Source of the DNA: Cryphonectria parasitica EP155
Taxonomy: Eukaryota > Ascomycota > Sordariomycetes > Diaporthales > Cryphonectriaceae
Assembly: GCF_011745365.1 (NCBI RefSeq)
Contig: NW_024468919.1
Coordinates: forward strand, 496,001 to 560,000
Reading direction: 5' to 3'
Length of the DNA: 64,000 bases
Shown here: positions 34,716 through 45,332 of the stretch, one piece after another
How the letters are laid out: each line of letters begins with the position of its first letter
Position numbering within the stretch: position 1 is the stretch's first letter
Translations under genes and position numbers: made by a program
Notes under the pieces: model-generated
Database searches by the model: none
Seen by the model: the letters and a program-made list of their open reading frames with translations, nothing else
What the model was told of the DNA's origin: nothing

Positions 34716-36095
34716 ATGGCAACAACAGAAGCTACAACGCAAGCGGTTGCAGGCCCAGATGAATGCGAGACTGAACGATGTACGACAGCTGGCTCTAAAG
34801 TTAGACAAGTCGAGGACATACCTCGTCCAGCTGGACCAGCCGGCTACGCACACCTAGCTCAGTTTATGGTCCAGACGCAGTACGGTATGGTGCGCCGGTA
34901 CAAAGAGCTCTCCGTGATGAACCTGCTCTACCTCCAGGCCCAGATTCACAGCCTCAAAACCCAGCTGGACCAGGAGATCGCCGCAGATGCGGCCTCTGTC
35001 GACAACACGGAGAGGCCCCTCTGGAACTATCACTGGCTTTCGCTTGCCACCTCAGGAACCAGAGGGGATGGGAAACGTTGGAAGATCTGGCTGGAACTGC
35101 GTGCGGTGTTGTATGAGTACTGCAAGTTTCAATTCATATCGTTTCCTCCTCTTGACTCCTTCCTTAGATATTCGAAGAACAGAAAGAAGAAGAATTAACA
35201 TGTCTGTCTGGCTTGCATAGACGAAGCGATCGACAGACACAACCGCGTCGTCGCCCTCAGCCCTCCCACCAACGCTCAACGAGACTTCCTCTCCAAGTAC
35301 ATCAGCGACGACGGCATGAATGGCGGCCGCTGCGGCTTCATGTCCGCCGAGCTGGTAGGCGACAACCCGGCGGCGTACCAGAAGCTTCATCTTGAGGACC
35401 TGGTCATGTTCGAGGCGCCAGCGAGCGGCGGAGACTCGTTGCTGGACAAGTGTTTCGTGGAGCCGGCTATGAAGGTCATCCACATTGCTCTGAGGAGCCA
35501 CAAGGTGACACAGATGACCTTGTTTCCTTTTTCTCGTATCAAAGTTCGATCAAAACAACCCCTATCAACCCAAGAGAGGCTAAAAGATATCCTGTTTTCT
35601 TTTTTCTTCAGAGAACCATCATGCAAGACCTCGAGGCCGGGCTTCCCTCTCCGGAAGGGGACAACACGAGCGAGCACGAGAAGACCGGCGAAAATAGCCA
35701 GGCAGCGGCCGTAAGGAAAGTTGAGCTGTACCAGTATTCGGCGCCTTGGAACACCTTCATGACCAAGTTCATCCGCACGGGACTCTCCATCCTGCTGCCG
35801 TGCGCCGCCATCCTGAGCCTCAACGCCGTTCCCGGCCAGAACACCAGGGTCTACCTGGTTTGCATGTTCTCGGTGGTATTTTCGATGGGAATGGCCATGT
35901 TTACCCAGACGAGGGGTACCCAGGTCTTTGCTGTCACGGCTGCGTATGTTAATGACCTTTTGTCCCTCTGTCCTTTTCTCTTTCCATATTCATGCATGCT
36001 CGTGCTTCCTTGCTGACCGTTTCTTGTCTCTGTCTGCATACAGATTCATGAGTGTCCTGCTGGTCTTCTGTGGTGGGAACGGGTCGGGAAATTGA
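34716..36095 (+). CDS. DUF6594-type membrane protein
   Basis: Four exons, 34716-35121, 35221-35504, 35612-35943 and 36044-36095, encode 357 residues. The N-terminal part contains GYAHLAQFMVQTQYGMVRRY, LLYLQAQIHSLKTQLDQEI and WKIWLELRAVLYEY, the helical pattern of the fungal DUF6594 family. The C-terminus has three predicted membrane helices (IRTGLSILLPCAAILSL, RVYLVCMFSVVFSMGMAMF, VTAAFMSVLLVFC), as in that family. Intron 1 (35122-35220) begins with GCAAGT, a GC-AG intron. This is the only junction I found that keeps the conserved LYEY-YEAIDRHNRVV intact, because GT donors nearby give the wrong phase or lose conserved residues. Introns 2 and 3 use GTGACA and GTATGT. Function of the family is unknown. 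Confidence 0.82.
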
Positions 36096-37072
36096 GGTGG
36101 ACATGTGGTTCGAAACTTTGCTTTTGGGCAAGTACAAGACTGTTCGAGACAAACTGAGGTGAATTATTTCAAAAAGAAGATGGTGTTTGGGAGCCCTGGA
36201 GGCTTCTCTGAAACTGATAAACCTGGGGTAAGAAAACACTTGGCAGTAGCATTGCCATCAAAGGCCATAAAATCCTGATATAAGAGCGTGTCTAGGCGGC
36301 AATTATGATAGTTATATATATAGAGTAAGAAATCAAACAAAACAAAAGTGTTGCTCGGAATTTGTCTTTGATGGGCTTTCTTAATGGACTAATGTGATCA
36401 TGGAAATAAATTTTGCAAAGGGTGCCACAGAGACCTGCTCTACATGCCATGCAATAGAATAGACATTGTTGATAAGAATTCCTCAATGAAGGTCTTGAAT
36501 ACGCTCCTCTTTGGACATCTGTGCAGTGAGTAAATGTATAACATAGCACCCTGACTTGCTTAAGTCATTTTTGGTGCGAATTGTTCAGCATCTCATGATT
36601 GGACATTTTATGTAGGCTGCTCGAAATTGAACCTTGTGAAGAACCACAAACAACTTGAACATAAGGCAGACAATGGACAATTCACGTCAAAGCTTGAGGA
36701 CTTGCGTCTCATTTCCATGATTTTGTTCAAGTATCATGATCCAATTAATGATTGACAGTTTCGTCTCAACCGCAATGCCATTCATCTATGTAGTTCTGAT
36801 GTGCAGGACCAGGAATCTAAGAAAATAGGCATTTTGAATAAACATGTTTCTAGTAAGATGGTTGGACTTAGGCAGTAAGACGATATCAAGGAACTGAACA
36901 GCAAGTACTTGAGGTAGCAATAGGATTATAATGGCGTGCAGAATAGGATGCCCTTTCATCATCCTTAAAAGTCGACTGTGCCAAAAACTGTTCTCCAATT
37001 TGTCTGTGATGCTGAGTAGAGTTAGAATGTCTACCCTCTGTTTACTGATCATTGCTCAAAGTCTGGTCCTTT
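36096..37072. other. AT-rich intergenic region
   Basis: Visibly more AT-rich than its neighbours, with many short open frames on both strands and none recognisable. It may be decayed repeat DNA, but no terminal repeats were seen. Confidence 0.4.
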
Positions 37073-37620
37073 CTACCTTTGTTGGCTGCCGTCGCCACTC
37101 CGGATGTTCTTGCCGCCGCTCATGACTACGCCGTCTTCTCCTACCATGTTGCCTTTCTGCACTGCTTTTTCATTCTGCACCGCCTCACCAGTCTGCACCG
37201 TCTCGCCGCTGTACGATGTTCTGCTGCTCACCACCATGCTGCTACTGCTGCTGTTGGTGGTGATACTCGTCACCATGCTATTGCCTCCCAGGGTGCTCAC
37301 GTCCGTGCTCTTACTCATGTCCGTAGTCGAGAGAGATTCGGCTGATGGCGGCCTGGAATGTTCACATATGGTGTCTAACCAGCCCCCCCACTCTTGCCTC
37401 GTCTTGTTTCTCTTGGCCTGCTGCAGGGCGGCATCGGGGTCTGGGCTACCACTCACGCTGGTGATGATGTTGGACCGGCCTATAGGTGCGTCTTCGGACG
37501 TCTTCTTGGCTGTGGTCTTTTTGGCTAGAAGGGGAGGTTAGCCTGACGAAGAAAAAGACAAGAAAGGGGGGGGGGGGGTTGTGAGTACATACATTTTGGG
37601 ATCGAGATACAAAGTACCAT
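37073..37620 (-). CDS. Hypothetical protein, 159 residues, Ser/Thr-rich
   Basis: A two-exon model on the minus strand: exon 1 is 37593-37620 (ATG at 37620), exon 2 is 37073-37524. The 68-bp intron has donor GTATGT, a GCTAAC branch site and a TAG acceptor, and the phases agree. The product is soluble: a Lys-rich start (SKKTTAKKTSEDAPIG), then PDPDAALQQAKRNKTRQEWG with GWLDTICEHSRPPS, then a Ser/Thr/Val/Gly-rich tail. I do not recognise it. The sequence upstream of exon 1 also looks coding in another frame (HFWRLDKENGTLYLDPKM), so the real first exon may differ or the gene may be a remnant. The intron holds a 13-base homopolymer. Confidence 0.38.
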
Positions 37621-38541
37621 TTTCCTTGTCCAGTCTCCAGAAATGGGAGCAGATGAGTTGTTTTTCAAGTCACGAGTTCAGGTACTGCCTGCAGGATATT
37701 GATGCTTTTGACAGCCTTGGGATGATATCATGGGTAGCAATGCTGAGGGCTTACTTGAGAAAGCTTGATATTAGTGGTTGACTTGGGACGAGGTGATGGG
37801 TAAAGAAGATGAGGACTTCCTGGAGAAGTATTGATGTTTTGCGTTGTTTTGGGACGTATATTTCGTCTGGAGGCGCTGGGGAAAGCTACAATTGATATAT
37901 ACATGGAAGGCGCCTTCCTTCACAGGACTGAGTCACTGACACTTCTGACTGGCCTCTTTCTAGTGACTGAACATATCGCATGAATCGCATTATGCAAAGG
38001 GACTTTCGGTCTGGTATGAGCGGGAAGCAGACAGACATGGTCAGGAAAGAAGCAATGCCCTTCCATCTTCCTACAAGGTCGACAGCCATCCAGTATGTTC
38101 TTTTTCCCTTTTGAGAATGACTGAGTATAGCAGATGCATGGGTGGTGCAAACCAATGTTGTTACCATCAAGATCGACACGGTGCTTGAATCGACAATGGT
38201 AGAATTTCCTTTTATTGCTGATCCAAATATAGACAAGTCAAAGATACATGGAGCGAGATGAATATGCAGTCTGCAGAAGAATGAGGCGAAGCTGTTTTAA
38301 TCATATTTTGGATTTAATTTCATCATTGGTTCTGTCTTAATCTGATCTGTTTGTTATTCTGTTCTGTGGTGGGCAAAAAAGCAAGAGAGAATGACAAAAA
38401 GAGAAGAGTGTGCTGCAGTGTGGAGAGTGTGCTGTACCCAACCCCATCCATGACATCTCTCCTCTTCACTTTGGATGTAGATCCTGACCAACTGCAGTTT
38501 TGTTTCTGCCCCCATGACAAAGTTTATGTGGTACCAAATCC
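37621..38541. other. Intergenic region
   Basis: Apart from the coding-like WRLDKENG stretch just upstream of the hypothetical gene (about 37590-37660, minus strand), I see no gene or RNA. Confidence 0.4.
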
Positions 38542-39096
38542 TCAGCCACCTTGACAACTTCTTCCTCTACCACCACGTTTTTTCCACCTCCTCTTAGGGT
38601 TAAGGTTAGAGCCTGTGTCGACTCCTCGGACTGAGTCTAACGTCGAAGGTGACTGTTGTTGATAGATTGTGGTGCCAATTGGATCTGACGTTGTAGGAGA
38701 GCCTTGTCGATGGCTGTCATTGTTGATGTTGTTGTCGTTGTTGTGATATGTGTTGCCATGCTGAGGCGATGACCTTGACTGAAATCTTCGATGGGGTCCT
38801 ACTACTAGTGATGGAGGAAATGGAGGATGATAGACTTGAGCACTTGTATTTGGATAATTGCCTTGCACCATCGTCATTGTATCTCCATAATAAGATTGAT
38901 TGGATCCTGCAAACGAAGACATCGGCCACTGGGGCGTCCGGTTGTCGGGAGGCGGTGGGGGTGGGCCGGCCCAATTGGTGCTGTTGAAGCCGCCCGGGTG
39001 ATGATCTACAGCTCCCAGCGGCCCAGGAGGCGGCGGCCACCCACCACTTCTGCCCCAGCCAGTGGAAGAAGTCAGTATGCTCCGTTGCGTTGCTTC
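38542..39096 (-). other. 184-codon open extension in frame after the PAN3 stop codon
   Basis: The frame of PAN3 continues without a stop from the codon after its TAG (39097-39099) to a TGA at 38542-38544. The predicted segment begins EATQRSILTSSTGWGRSGGW and has runs such as GPPPPPPDNRTPQWP and NTYHNNDNNINNDSHRQG, ending with NPKRRWKKRGGRGRSCQGG. Its first Met is 58 codons in (ATG at 38922), yet the Pro/Gly-rich, protein-like part starts before it. It could be a C-terminal extension reached by readthrough or by splicing, a separate small gene starting at 38922 (126 residues), or a 3' UTR that is open by chance. Confidence 0.5.
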
Positions 39097-41308
39097 CTAA
39101 GCACGCCTATTATGTTTCATGAGGTCGGCGAACGCGCTGTTCACCTGCTTCTTTAGCTCAGCATACGTAATAATAAAATCAGTCTCGTTATTCCTGCTCG
39201 TCAGGCGGATGCGCTCCGCCGAGCCCGCGTCCAGCTTGTTGAGGCATGAGAGCATGTGGCCGACGTCAAAGACAGGGCGGGCATGCTCGTCGACGCGATG
39301 AAAGACGTAGTCGCGAAACAGCTTGAGCGTGTACCGCTCGCCGTTCTCGGACCAAGACGGGTCACCGTCGTATTCCAGGCGCTCGTTGATCGTGCCCAGC
39401 TTCATCAGCAGGCGGACGACGCGGCCGTTCTCGAGCTCGCGCTGCAGCTCGTTGGTGAGCATGTCGGTGTGCTGCAGGTTCCTGTCCAGGCACTCGACCA
39501 TCTGGTTTGGCATGCCCGTAATGAGCTGCTCGGCGCTCTTAACATTGGGTGTACTGAGGAGCCACTGCACCAGATCGTGCAGCGCCGACTCCCCCTTAGG
39601 GCCAGACTGGTACCTTCGAGCCACCGTAGCCATCTCCGCCTCGAGGTCCACAAGCTGACTGGGCAACTTGGTGTTGGCGAGACAAAGGATCAGCCGGCCC
39701 AACTGGACAAAGTCCTCCTGCTGTAGCTCTTTGACCGACCTATGGGCTTGGTACTGCACGACGTCGAGGATGGCGCAGGCTGTCAACCGGATCCTGTTCT
39801 TCTCGGTGACGATGATCTTACTGGGATCAAGACACCGGGCGGCAAGATCCTTGGCGTGAATGGCCTTGAGCGCGCTGGCGATCTGCGCCACGTAGGTCCA
39901 GATGACACTTTCGGGAATCTTAGGGACGGTGGCCGGGCCGCGATATCGGTGGTCCTTGGGGGGCTGCGTGAGATGCGCCTCGACGAGTGTCTGCGCAAGG
40001 GGGAAATAGTCCAGGGCGAAGACGAGAGATCTGTCGCCAAATGCCGAGGTGGTAAAAGCGTCATGCACGAAGACGACACTGCCGTTGTTGATCTGCTTCC
40101 ATTTCTTGATGGTCTCAATGGCCTGCGTGGCCTCACGGTCGCCGAGGCGGAAGTCTTGCAGCCTGCGCAGGCAATAGATCCTGCCCGTCTTGGCCGAGAA
40201 GGACTTGAACAGCCAGCTCGTCCAGCCAAAGATAGTTGTGCTCTTGCGCTGGGGCGTGTCGACCTTGTCCAGAGGCACAAGAGAGTGGTAGCCCTCGAGC
40301 TGAATGCTACTAGGGATCACCTGGAGAGCAGCGTGCGCTTTCTTCTGCAGCTCCTCTCTCAGGTCCTCTGGCATGAAGAAGTCGCGTGTCTGTCTCTGGT
40401 AGGGCAGCAGATCCTCACGATAAGGGCCGATATTGGCATACAGGTGGTAGGGAGGTGGTTGCAGCGGTGTAGGGTATGCGCCTTGGCCCTGATAATAGGA
40501 GGCGGCGGTGGTGGTCGAGGGACCAGCGATCCCACCTGTGTGGTCATTCGCATATGGATTGTACTGCGCGGTGGACACAGACGCCTGGAAAGGGTCATAG
40601 GACTGCAGGTTGTTGGGTTCGGGCGTCGGTGTCGCAGTAGCAGTAGCAGTAGTGGTGGTATTATTGGTGCTGCCGCCAAGGTCAAAGCTGTTGTTGTTGT
40701 TCTGGGGGGTGAACTCCTTAATGGAGGCGGGGTTGAAGACGCGCTCGCGTTCACGGTCACGCTCGGGCTCGGAAGGAGCAGGTGTTGCAGAGCCAGCGCC
40801 CCTGGGGGTGAAGACAGCGGCGCTTGCGGCCTGCGAGGGGAGTGTCGACTTTTTGGGGGCCGGCTGGGCCTGGACTGCGGCGGCGAGGTTCGAGGGGGTA
40901 AAGGAGGGGGAGTCTCCGTTCAAGGTCTTCTTCATGTCGAAGATGCTGCCGCTGCTGCCGGCGGCGTGGTTCTGGGCGGGGTTGAAGTTGTTGTTAGGGG
41001 GTTCGTGATTGAAGTTGCAGCCCGCGTTCTCGTAACGGCATTTGCCATAGATCAGAATGTTCCTGCAGAGTGTATCTTTGTCTGTGAAGCGGGAGACGTT
41101 AGAGACGTGATGGCTGTCAGTGAGATGGACAACGGAGACGACGACGAGGAGGAGAAGAAGCGCAAACGGCACGCCAAGAAGGCAGTATGGGCCAGTGTTG
41201 TCTGGTGTCGCGAGGAGAACAAGAAGGAGATGCAGGCGCAAAGAACGTACCGCGTCCCTTGGGCCGAGGCGACCCAACCTGCCGGCGCAGGTCAGGATTA
41301 CCGGCCAT
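39097..41308 (-). CDS. PAN3: PAN3, regulatory subunit of the PAN2-PAN3 poly(A) deadenylase
   Basis: Two exons, 41251-41308 and 39097-41081, encode 680 residues. The 169-bp intron has donor GTACGT, a CTAAC branch and a CAG acceptor. PAN3 dimerises, binds poly(A) and PABP and recruits the PAN2 nuclease to trim mRNA tails. Exon 1 gives RRQVGSPRPKGR, a start conserved in fungal PAN3. Then comes a CCCH zinc finger with Cys25, Cys34, Cys41 and His45. VFNPASIKEFTP (about 135-146) is a PAM2-type PABP-binding motif. A pseudokinase follows (for example HAKDLAARCLDPSKIIVTE, where active kinases have HRD). The C-terminal coiled coil/knob ends with ITYAELKKQVNSAFADLMK. Long Gln/Pro/Thr-rich linkers explain the big antisense frame. 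The ATG at 41308 starts the conserved peptide; upstream in-frame sequence is not conserved-looking. Confidence 0.95.
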
Positions 41309-43163
41309 TCTCTGGCTTTGCGACGTGCTGGAGGGTGCGCGAAGGAGGGGGCACACCCGTCAGAGAGTCTTGATCGCAAGGGCAACGACAACCCTATTAC
41401 CGAATCCACGACGCCTAGGTTGGAGAAGAAGTCTGGGTCAGCAGGAGGAGAGCCCATCCCCATGAAAAGAGAGACACGCCACCGTCGTCGTCGTCGTTGT
41501 CGTTGTCGTCGTTCGTTGTCGTCGTTTGTCGGTCGTCAATGCGGCTGCGACATGAGGGACGACGGCGGGCCGGCGGGGGGGAGGCACGCGGGGTGGTTTC
41601 GCAATCGATAGCACAAGGCCACGCACGTTACGGGACGGTGGCAGTAGTGTTGATAGTGGGGATGTGGAAGCGGGAAACGGGAAGGAGAAGGCGAGGAGGA
41701 AGAAGAGAGAGACAGAAACAAGACCACTGCCAAGAATAGAAACAGGGGCACACAAAGCTGCGCAGAAGGCGGATGATGCTGCTTACTTGGACCTCACAAT
41801 TGGTTCCCATGGCTTATCATGCTGAGAATGTTCTCTGCCCATAGGCCTCGATCTGGCGATCAGGATGGAAGGTGGAAGAGGGCAGAAGAGAGGAGGGAAG
41901 AAGAACGAGGCTGATGGGCGAGGCTGCAGCATCAAAAACAAATAAATCAACGAAAAAAGGTTGGTGGTGGGGTTGTGTTGGGCGATGACAACGACAACAA
42001 CAACTGCAAAGACGTGGTGGGAAAAAGGCGTGTTGTGGTCAGAAGCTGTCCTTTGGTGGGATCATGGTGGATTGGAAAACAACAGCCTGGAAATTGGAGT
42101 GGCAGCAAACCAACCCCCGTCAACCCCAACCAAGACCCTAGTCCAATGCAGCAGACAAGTCACTGCTGCACAGGTGCACTGTTAGGACGTGCTGCGGGAG
42201 ACAGACTGCTACTATGTAACAGTACTTTAGACACTGGTAGACAGAGTGCAATCGCGGGTCTACCCCTGCTGCTGCTGCTGCCGCCCTGTTGTCTACTGAG
42301 CACCCCTGTAGGCTGAGGGGGTTTGGGGATGTAATAGTGTATGCACACACTATAACGTAGTAACTGCTGTGGTAGACTCTAGTAGGCAGTCAGGAGGAGT
42401 TGTCGAATGATAACCTTGTCAAGTGAACCTAATCAAAGTACCACAAAGATGAACTACTTACATTCTCATGTATTACTGCATGGAAGGACTCTTTCAGCTT
42501 GAATTCAGAGCATCAGTGGCTTCGTTTGTGGCTGACCTGGCCCCCTCCCTCTTACAGTACACACATTCAGTACTTACTTACTGCACATATGTACTGCTAT
42601 GGTACATATTGTATGTCGATGAGCCTGGGGCTACCAAGGCGGTGGATCCCCTGCAAAGAGACCAACAGCTCACTAACAGCCAGCCAGTGGAGATCGACCC
42701 CCACAGACGAGGGGGTACTGGGGGGAAGTAGGTGACGTCGGTAGGTCCCGACAAGTGTCACTCTAACCCAGATCTACAGCTGCTAACGGTACGTACCATG
42801 ACACTTTCTGCTCTTGTCGCTTCTGCACACGTTAGCATCAACCAGAGCCTCTGAGCTGTCAGCTCCCCAAAGCTTCAACCAGATACAACACTGTGCCTCG
42901 AGGGAGGGGAATCATCTTCATTATTCAGCCCAGCTTCCTCCACTGCTACCCAGCATAGCACTCTCTATCTTCTTCTCTATACCTCAGAGGCTCTATTCTC
43001 CACTGCTGCCACCGCTACAAGGGCCTTCATTAATCTTGCAAAGAACCTGCTACACACCACATTGAACTTCAAATGTTGGTGGACTGCTGAATTCTACAAC
43101 ACCACCCGAGGACAAGGGGGCTCTCCACAATAAGGCTGCAGAGACTTGATTGTCCTCCCCAGC
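41309..43163. other. Divergent intergenic region between PAN3 and the UBX gene
   Basis: Contains a CGT/TTG trinucleotide-rich tract at about 41480-41530, GA-rich stretches and a (CTG)n-like patch near 42265-42285. No gene recognised. The frames around 42.8-43.1 kb look like leader sequence of the UBX gene. Confidence 0.45.
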
Positions 43164-44841
43164 ATGGCGAGCTCAAGCACTGGGCCTGATACTGATCTGG
43201 CCCAGCTATCTCCTGACCAACAGGAGGCCCTACAGCAATACATCCAGTTCACCAACCAAGAACCAAAGGATGCCATCCCACTACTGGAGAGGTCGCAATG
43301 GAATGTCCAGGTAAGTGAAACCGCCCCTTCTCCCTTCGCACCTTGACTTCATCCTGCTGGCTCCCCTCTCTTGTTGATCCCCCTCCTATACTAAACTCCT
43401 GCTGTGCCATCAGATTGCTATAACAAAGCTCTTCGATGGAGAAGGACCTGACCCCGTTGCCGAAGCTCAAACCCAAGCCGACATCCCACGCGTGGCCGGC
43501 CGACATGAGAACCTCCAAGAAAGCTTTTATGTACATCCCACCGCAGGCAGGATCCCTCACACACACCGGACGGAGCCTGCACCGCGTGTGGTGCTGCGGC
43601 CTGGCGGCCTCTGGCAGCCGCCCTGGCTCGTCGGCCTCTTCTTCATGCCCTTCCAGTTGGGCTGGCGGCTCTTCTCAGCCTTTCTCCGACCTATCTCCTA
43701 TATCCTCTACCTCTTGCCGCGATCGCTCAGGCCCCGCGCCGTTTCGAACTCTATCACGCGCGGCCTACGAAATACCAATGGGAGGAAGATGCTACTGCCG
43801 CGGGACTCGGCCTCGCGTTTTAAGCGGGAGTTTGAAGAGGAGTATGGCAGCGGCAGAACCCTGCCCTGGTTTGAGGGCGGCTTTGCGCAGGCCCAGGATC
43901 TTGCCAAGAAGGAGCTCAAGTTCCTGCTCATGGTGCTTATGTCCCCCGAGCACGACGATACCGCCTCCTTCGCCCGCGACGTGCTCCTCTCTCCCGAGGT
44001 CTCCGCCTTCCTCTCTGACCCGGCAAACGACATCATCCTCTGGGGTGGCAATGTCCTCGACAGCGAGGCCTATCTTGTCTCTAGCGAATACGGCTGTACT
44101 AAATTTCCCTTCAGCGTGCTCATCAGCCTTACACCAAAGGAGGGGACCACAAGGATGGGCATTATCAAGAGATTGGTGGGGCCTATGACGGCGTCTGCCT
44201 ATCTGACGGGCATTCGCGCCGCAATCAATAAGTACTCGCCGGATCTGGAGGGTCTGAGGGCAGAGCGGGTCGCGCAGCAGTCGGCGAGGAACCTGAGGAC
44301 CGAGCAGGACTCTGCGTACGAGCGCTCGCTGGCTAAAGACCGCGAGCGCGCTCGACAGAAGCGCGAGGAGGAGAAGGCCGCCGCAGAGGCGGAGAGGAAG
44401 GCCCAGGAGGATGCGGAGCGCGCGGCTGAGACGGAGCGCATGAGGCAAATGTGGAGGCGGTGGCGGGCCGCGGTGATCGCGCCTGAGCCGCCGGCCAGCG
44501 ACAAGAACGTGGTGCGGCTGGCGGTCAAGATGCCTGAGAGCGCCGGGGCGGGCAGGGTCATCCGGCGATTCGCGGGCGATGCCACCGTCGAGGAGCTGTA
44601 CGCCTTTGTCGAGTGCTATGATCTCCTTCAACGGCCCGCCGACGAGTCCGAGCTAGACGAGAAGTTTTCCGCCGGCGGACCTGAAGGGTATGAGCACGTG
44701 TACCGCTTCAGGCTCGCCAGCCTGATGCCACGTGAGGTTTTCGAGCCAACTAAGACAAAGACCCTCCGGGAGACGGTCGGCAGGTCGGGGAACCTGATCG
44801 TCGAGGATATCTTAGATGACGACGAGGAGGACGAGGCGTAG
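43164..44841 (+). CDS. ER-type UBX domain protein (FAF2/UBXD8, Ubx2-like)
   Basis: Two exons, 43164-43310 and 43414-44841, encode 524 residues. The intron has donor GTAAGT and acceptor CAG. Domains in order: a UBA-like fold (LSPDQQEALQQYIQFTNQEP... at 15-58, split by the intron); a hydrophobic hairpin (PPWLVGLFFMPFQLGWRLF plus PISYILYLLP) for ER or lipid-droplet insertion; a thioredoxin-like UAS domain (FLLMVLMSPEHDDTASFARD ... FPFSVLISL); a long charged coiled coil (RARQKREEEKAAAEAERKAQ); and a C-terminal UBX domain that would bind Cdc48/p97. The order is that of FAF2 and the related fungal ERAD factors, which recruit Cdc48 to ubiquitinated membrane proteins. The C-terminus is acidic (DDDEEDEA). 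Confidence 0.9.
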
Positions 44842-45332
44842 TTGGGTGGATGATAATTCCGGGTCAAATCAGCCTTCCAAGTCGCGGAGGGGGGGTTAGG
44901 GAACAATGGCCAGGCCAGTAAAGCGTTCAGACGCTGCCATAATGGGTAGTGCACATGTAAAAACAGGCACGTATGCTAATTATCACTGGGCTTTGTGGTT
45001 ATCTCATGTACAATACCGACCAGGCATATATATTTTTTGGAGCGACAACTGAAACTCTATTAAGTCTGAAGTGAAATTACACCCCACTGCGTACCAGGCA
45101 AGACAGTTTCATTGCACAAGCCAGAAGCTTTCGAGTTCAGTTCCGAAGAAGCCCTTAAAAGATCAATATGAGATATGAAATGCCCATCATGTCATAATTT
45201 CCTATGCAAGGATATTTGGTAGAATAAAGATGATACACGATTCCAGCTCTATCCTCATAAATGGGAAAGAATAACCACGAAAAACATATAGAGAAATAAT
45301 CTACCATCAAACATTAGAAACCGCAGGCCAAG
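44842..45332. other. Intergenic region between convergent genes
   Basis: AT-rich 3' flanks of the UBX (plus) and MFS (minus) genes. Nothing else seen. Confidence 0.6.

Noticed and set aside
39742..41373. 543-codon plus-strand open frame
   Set aside because: Antisense shadow of PAN3; low-complexity composition mirrors the PAN3 codons.
43792..44631. 279-codon minus-strand open frame
   Set aside because: Antisense shadow of the UBX gene.
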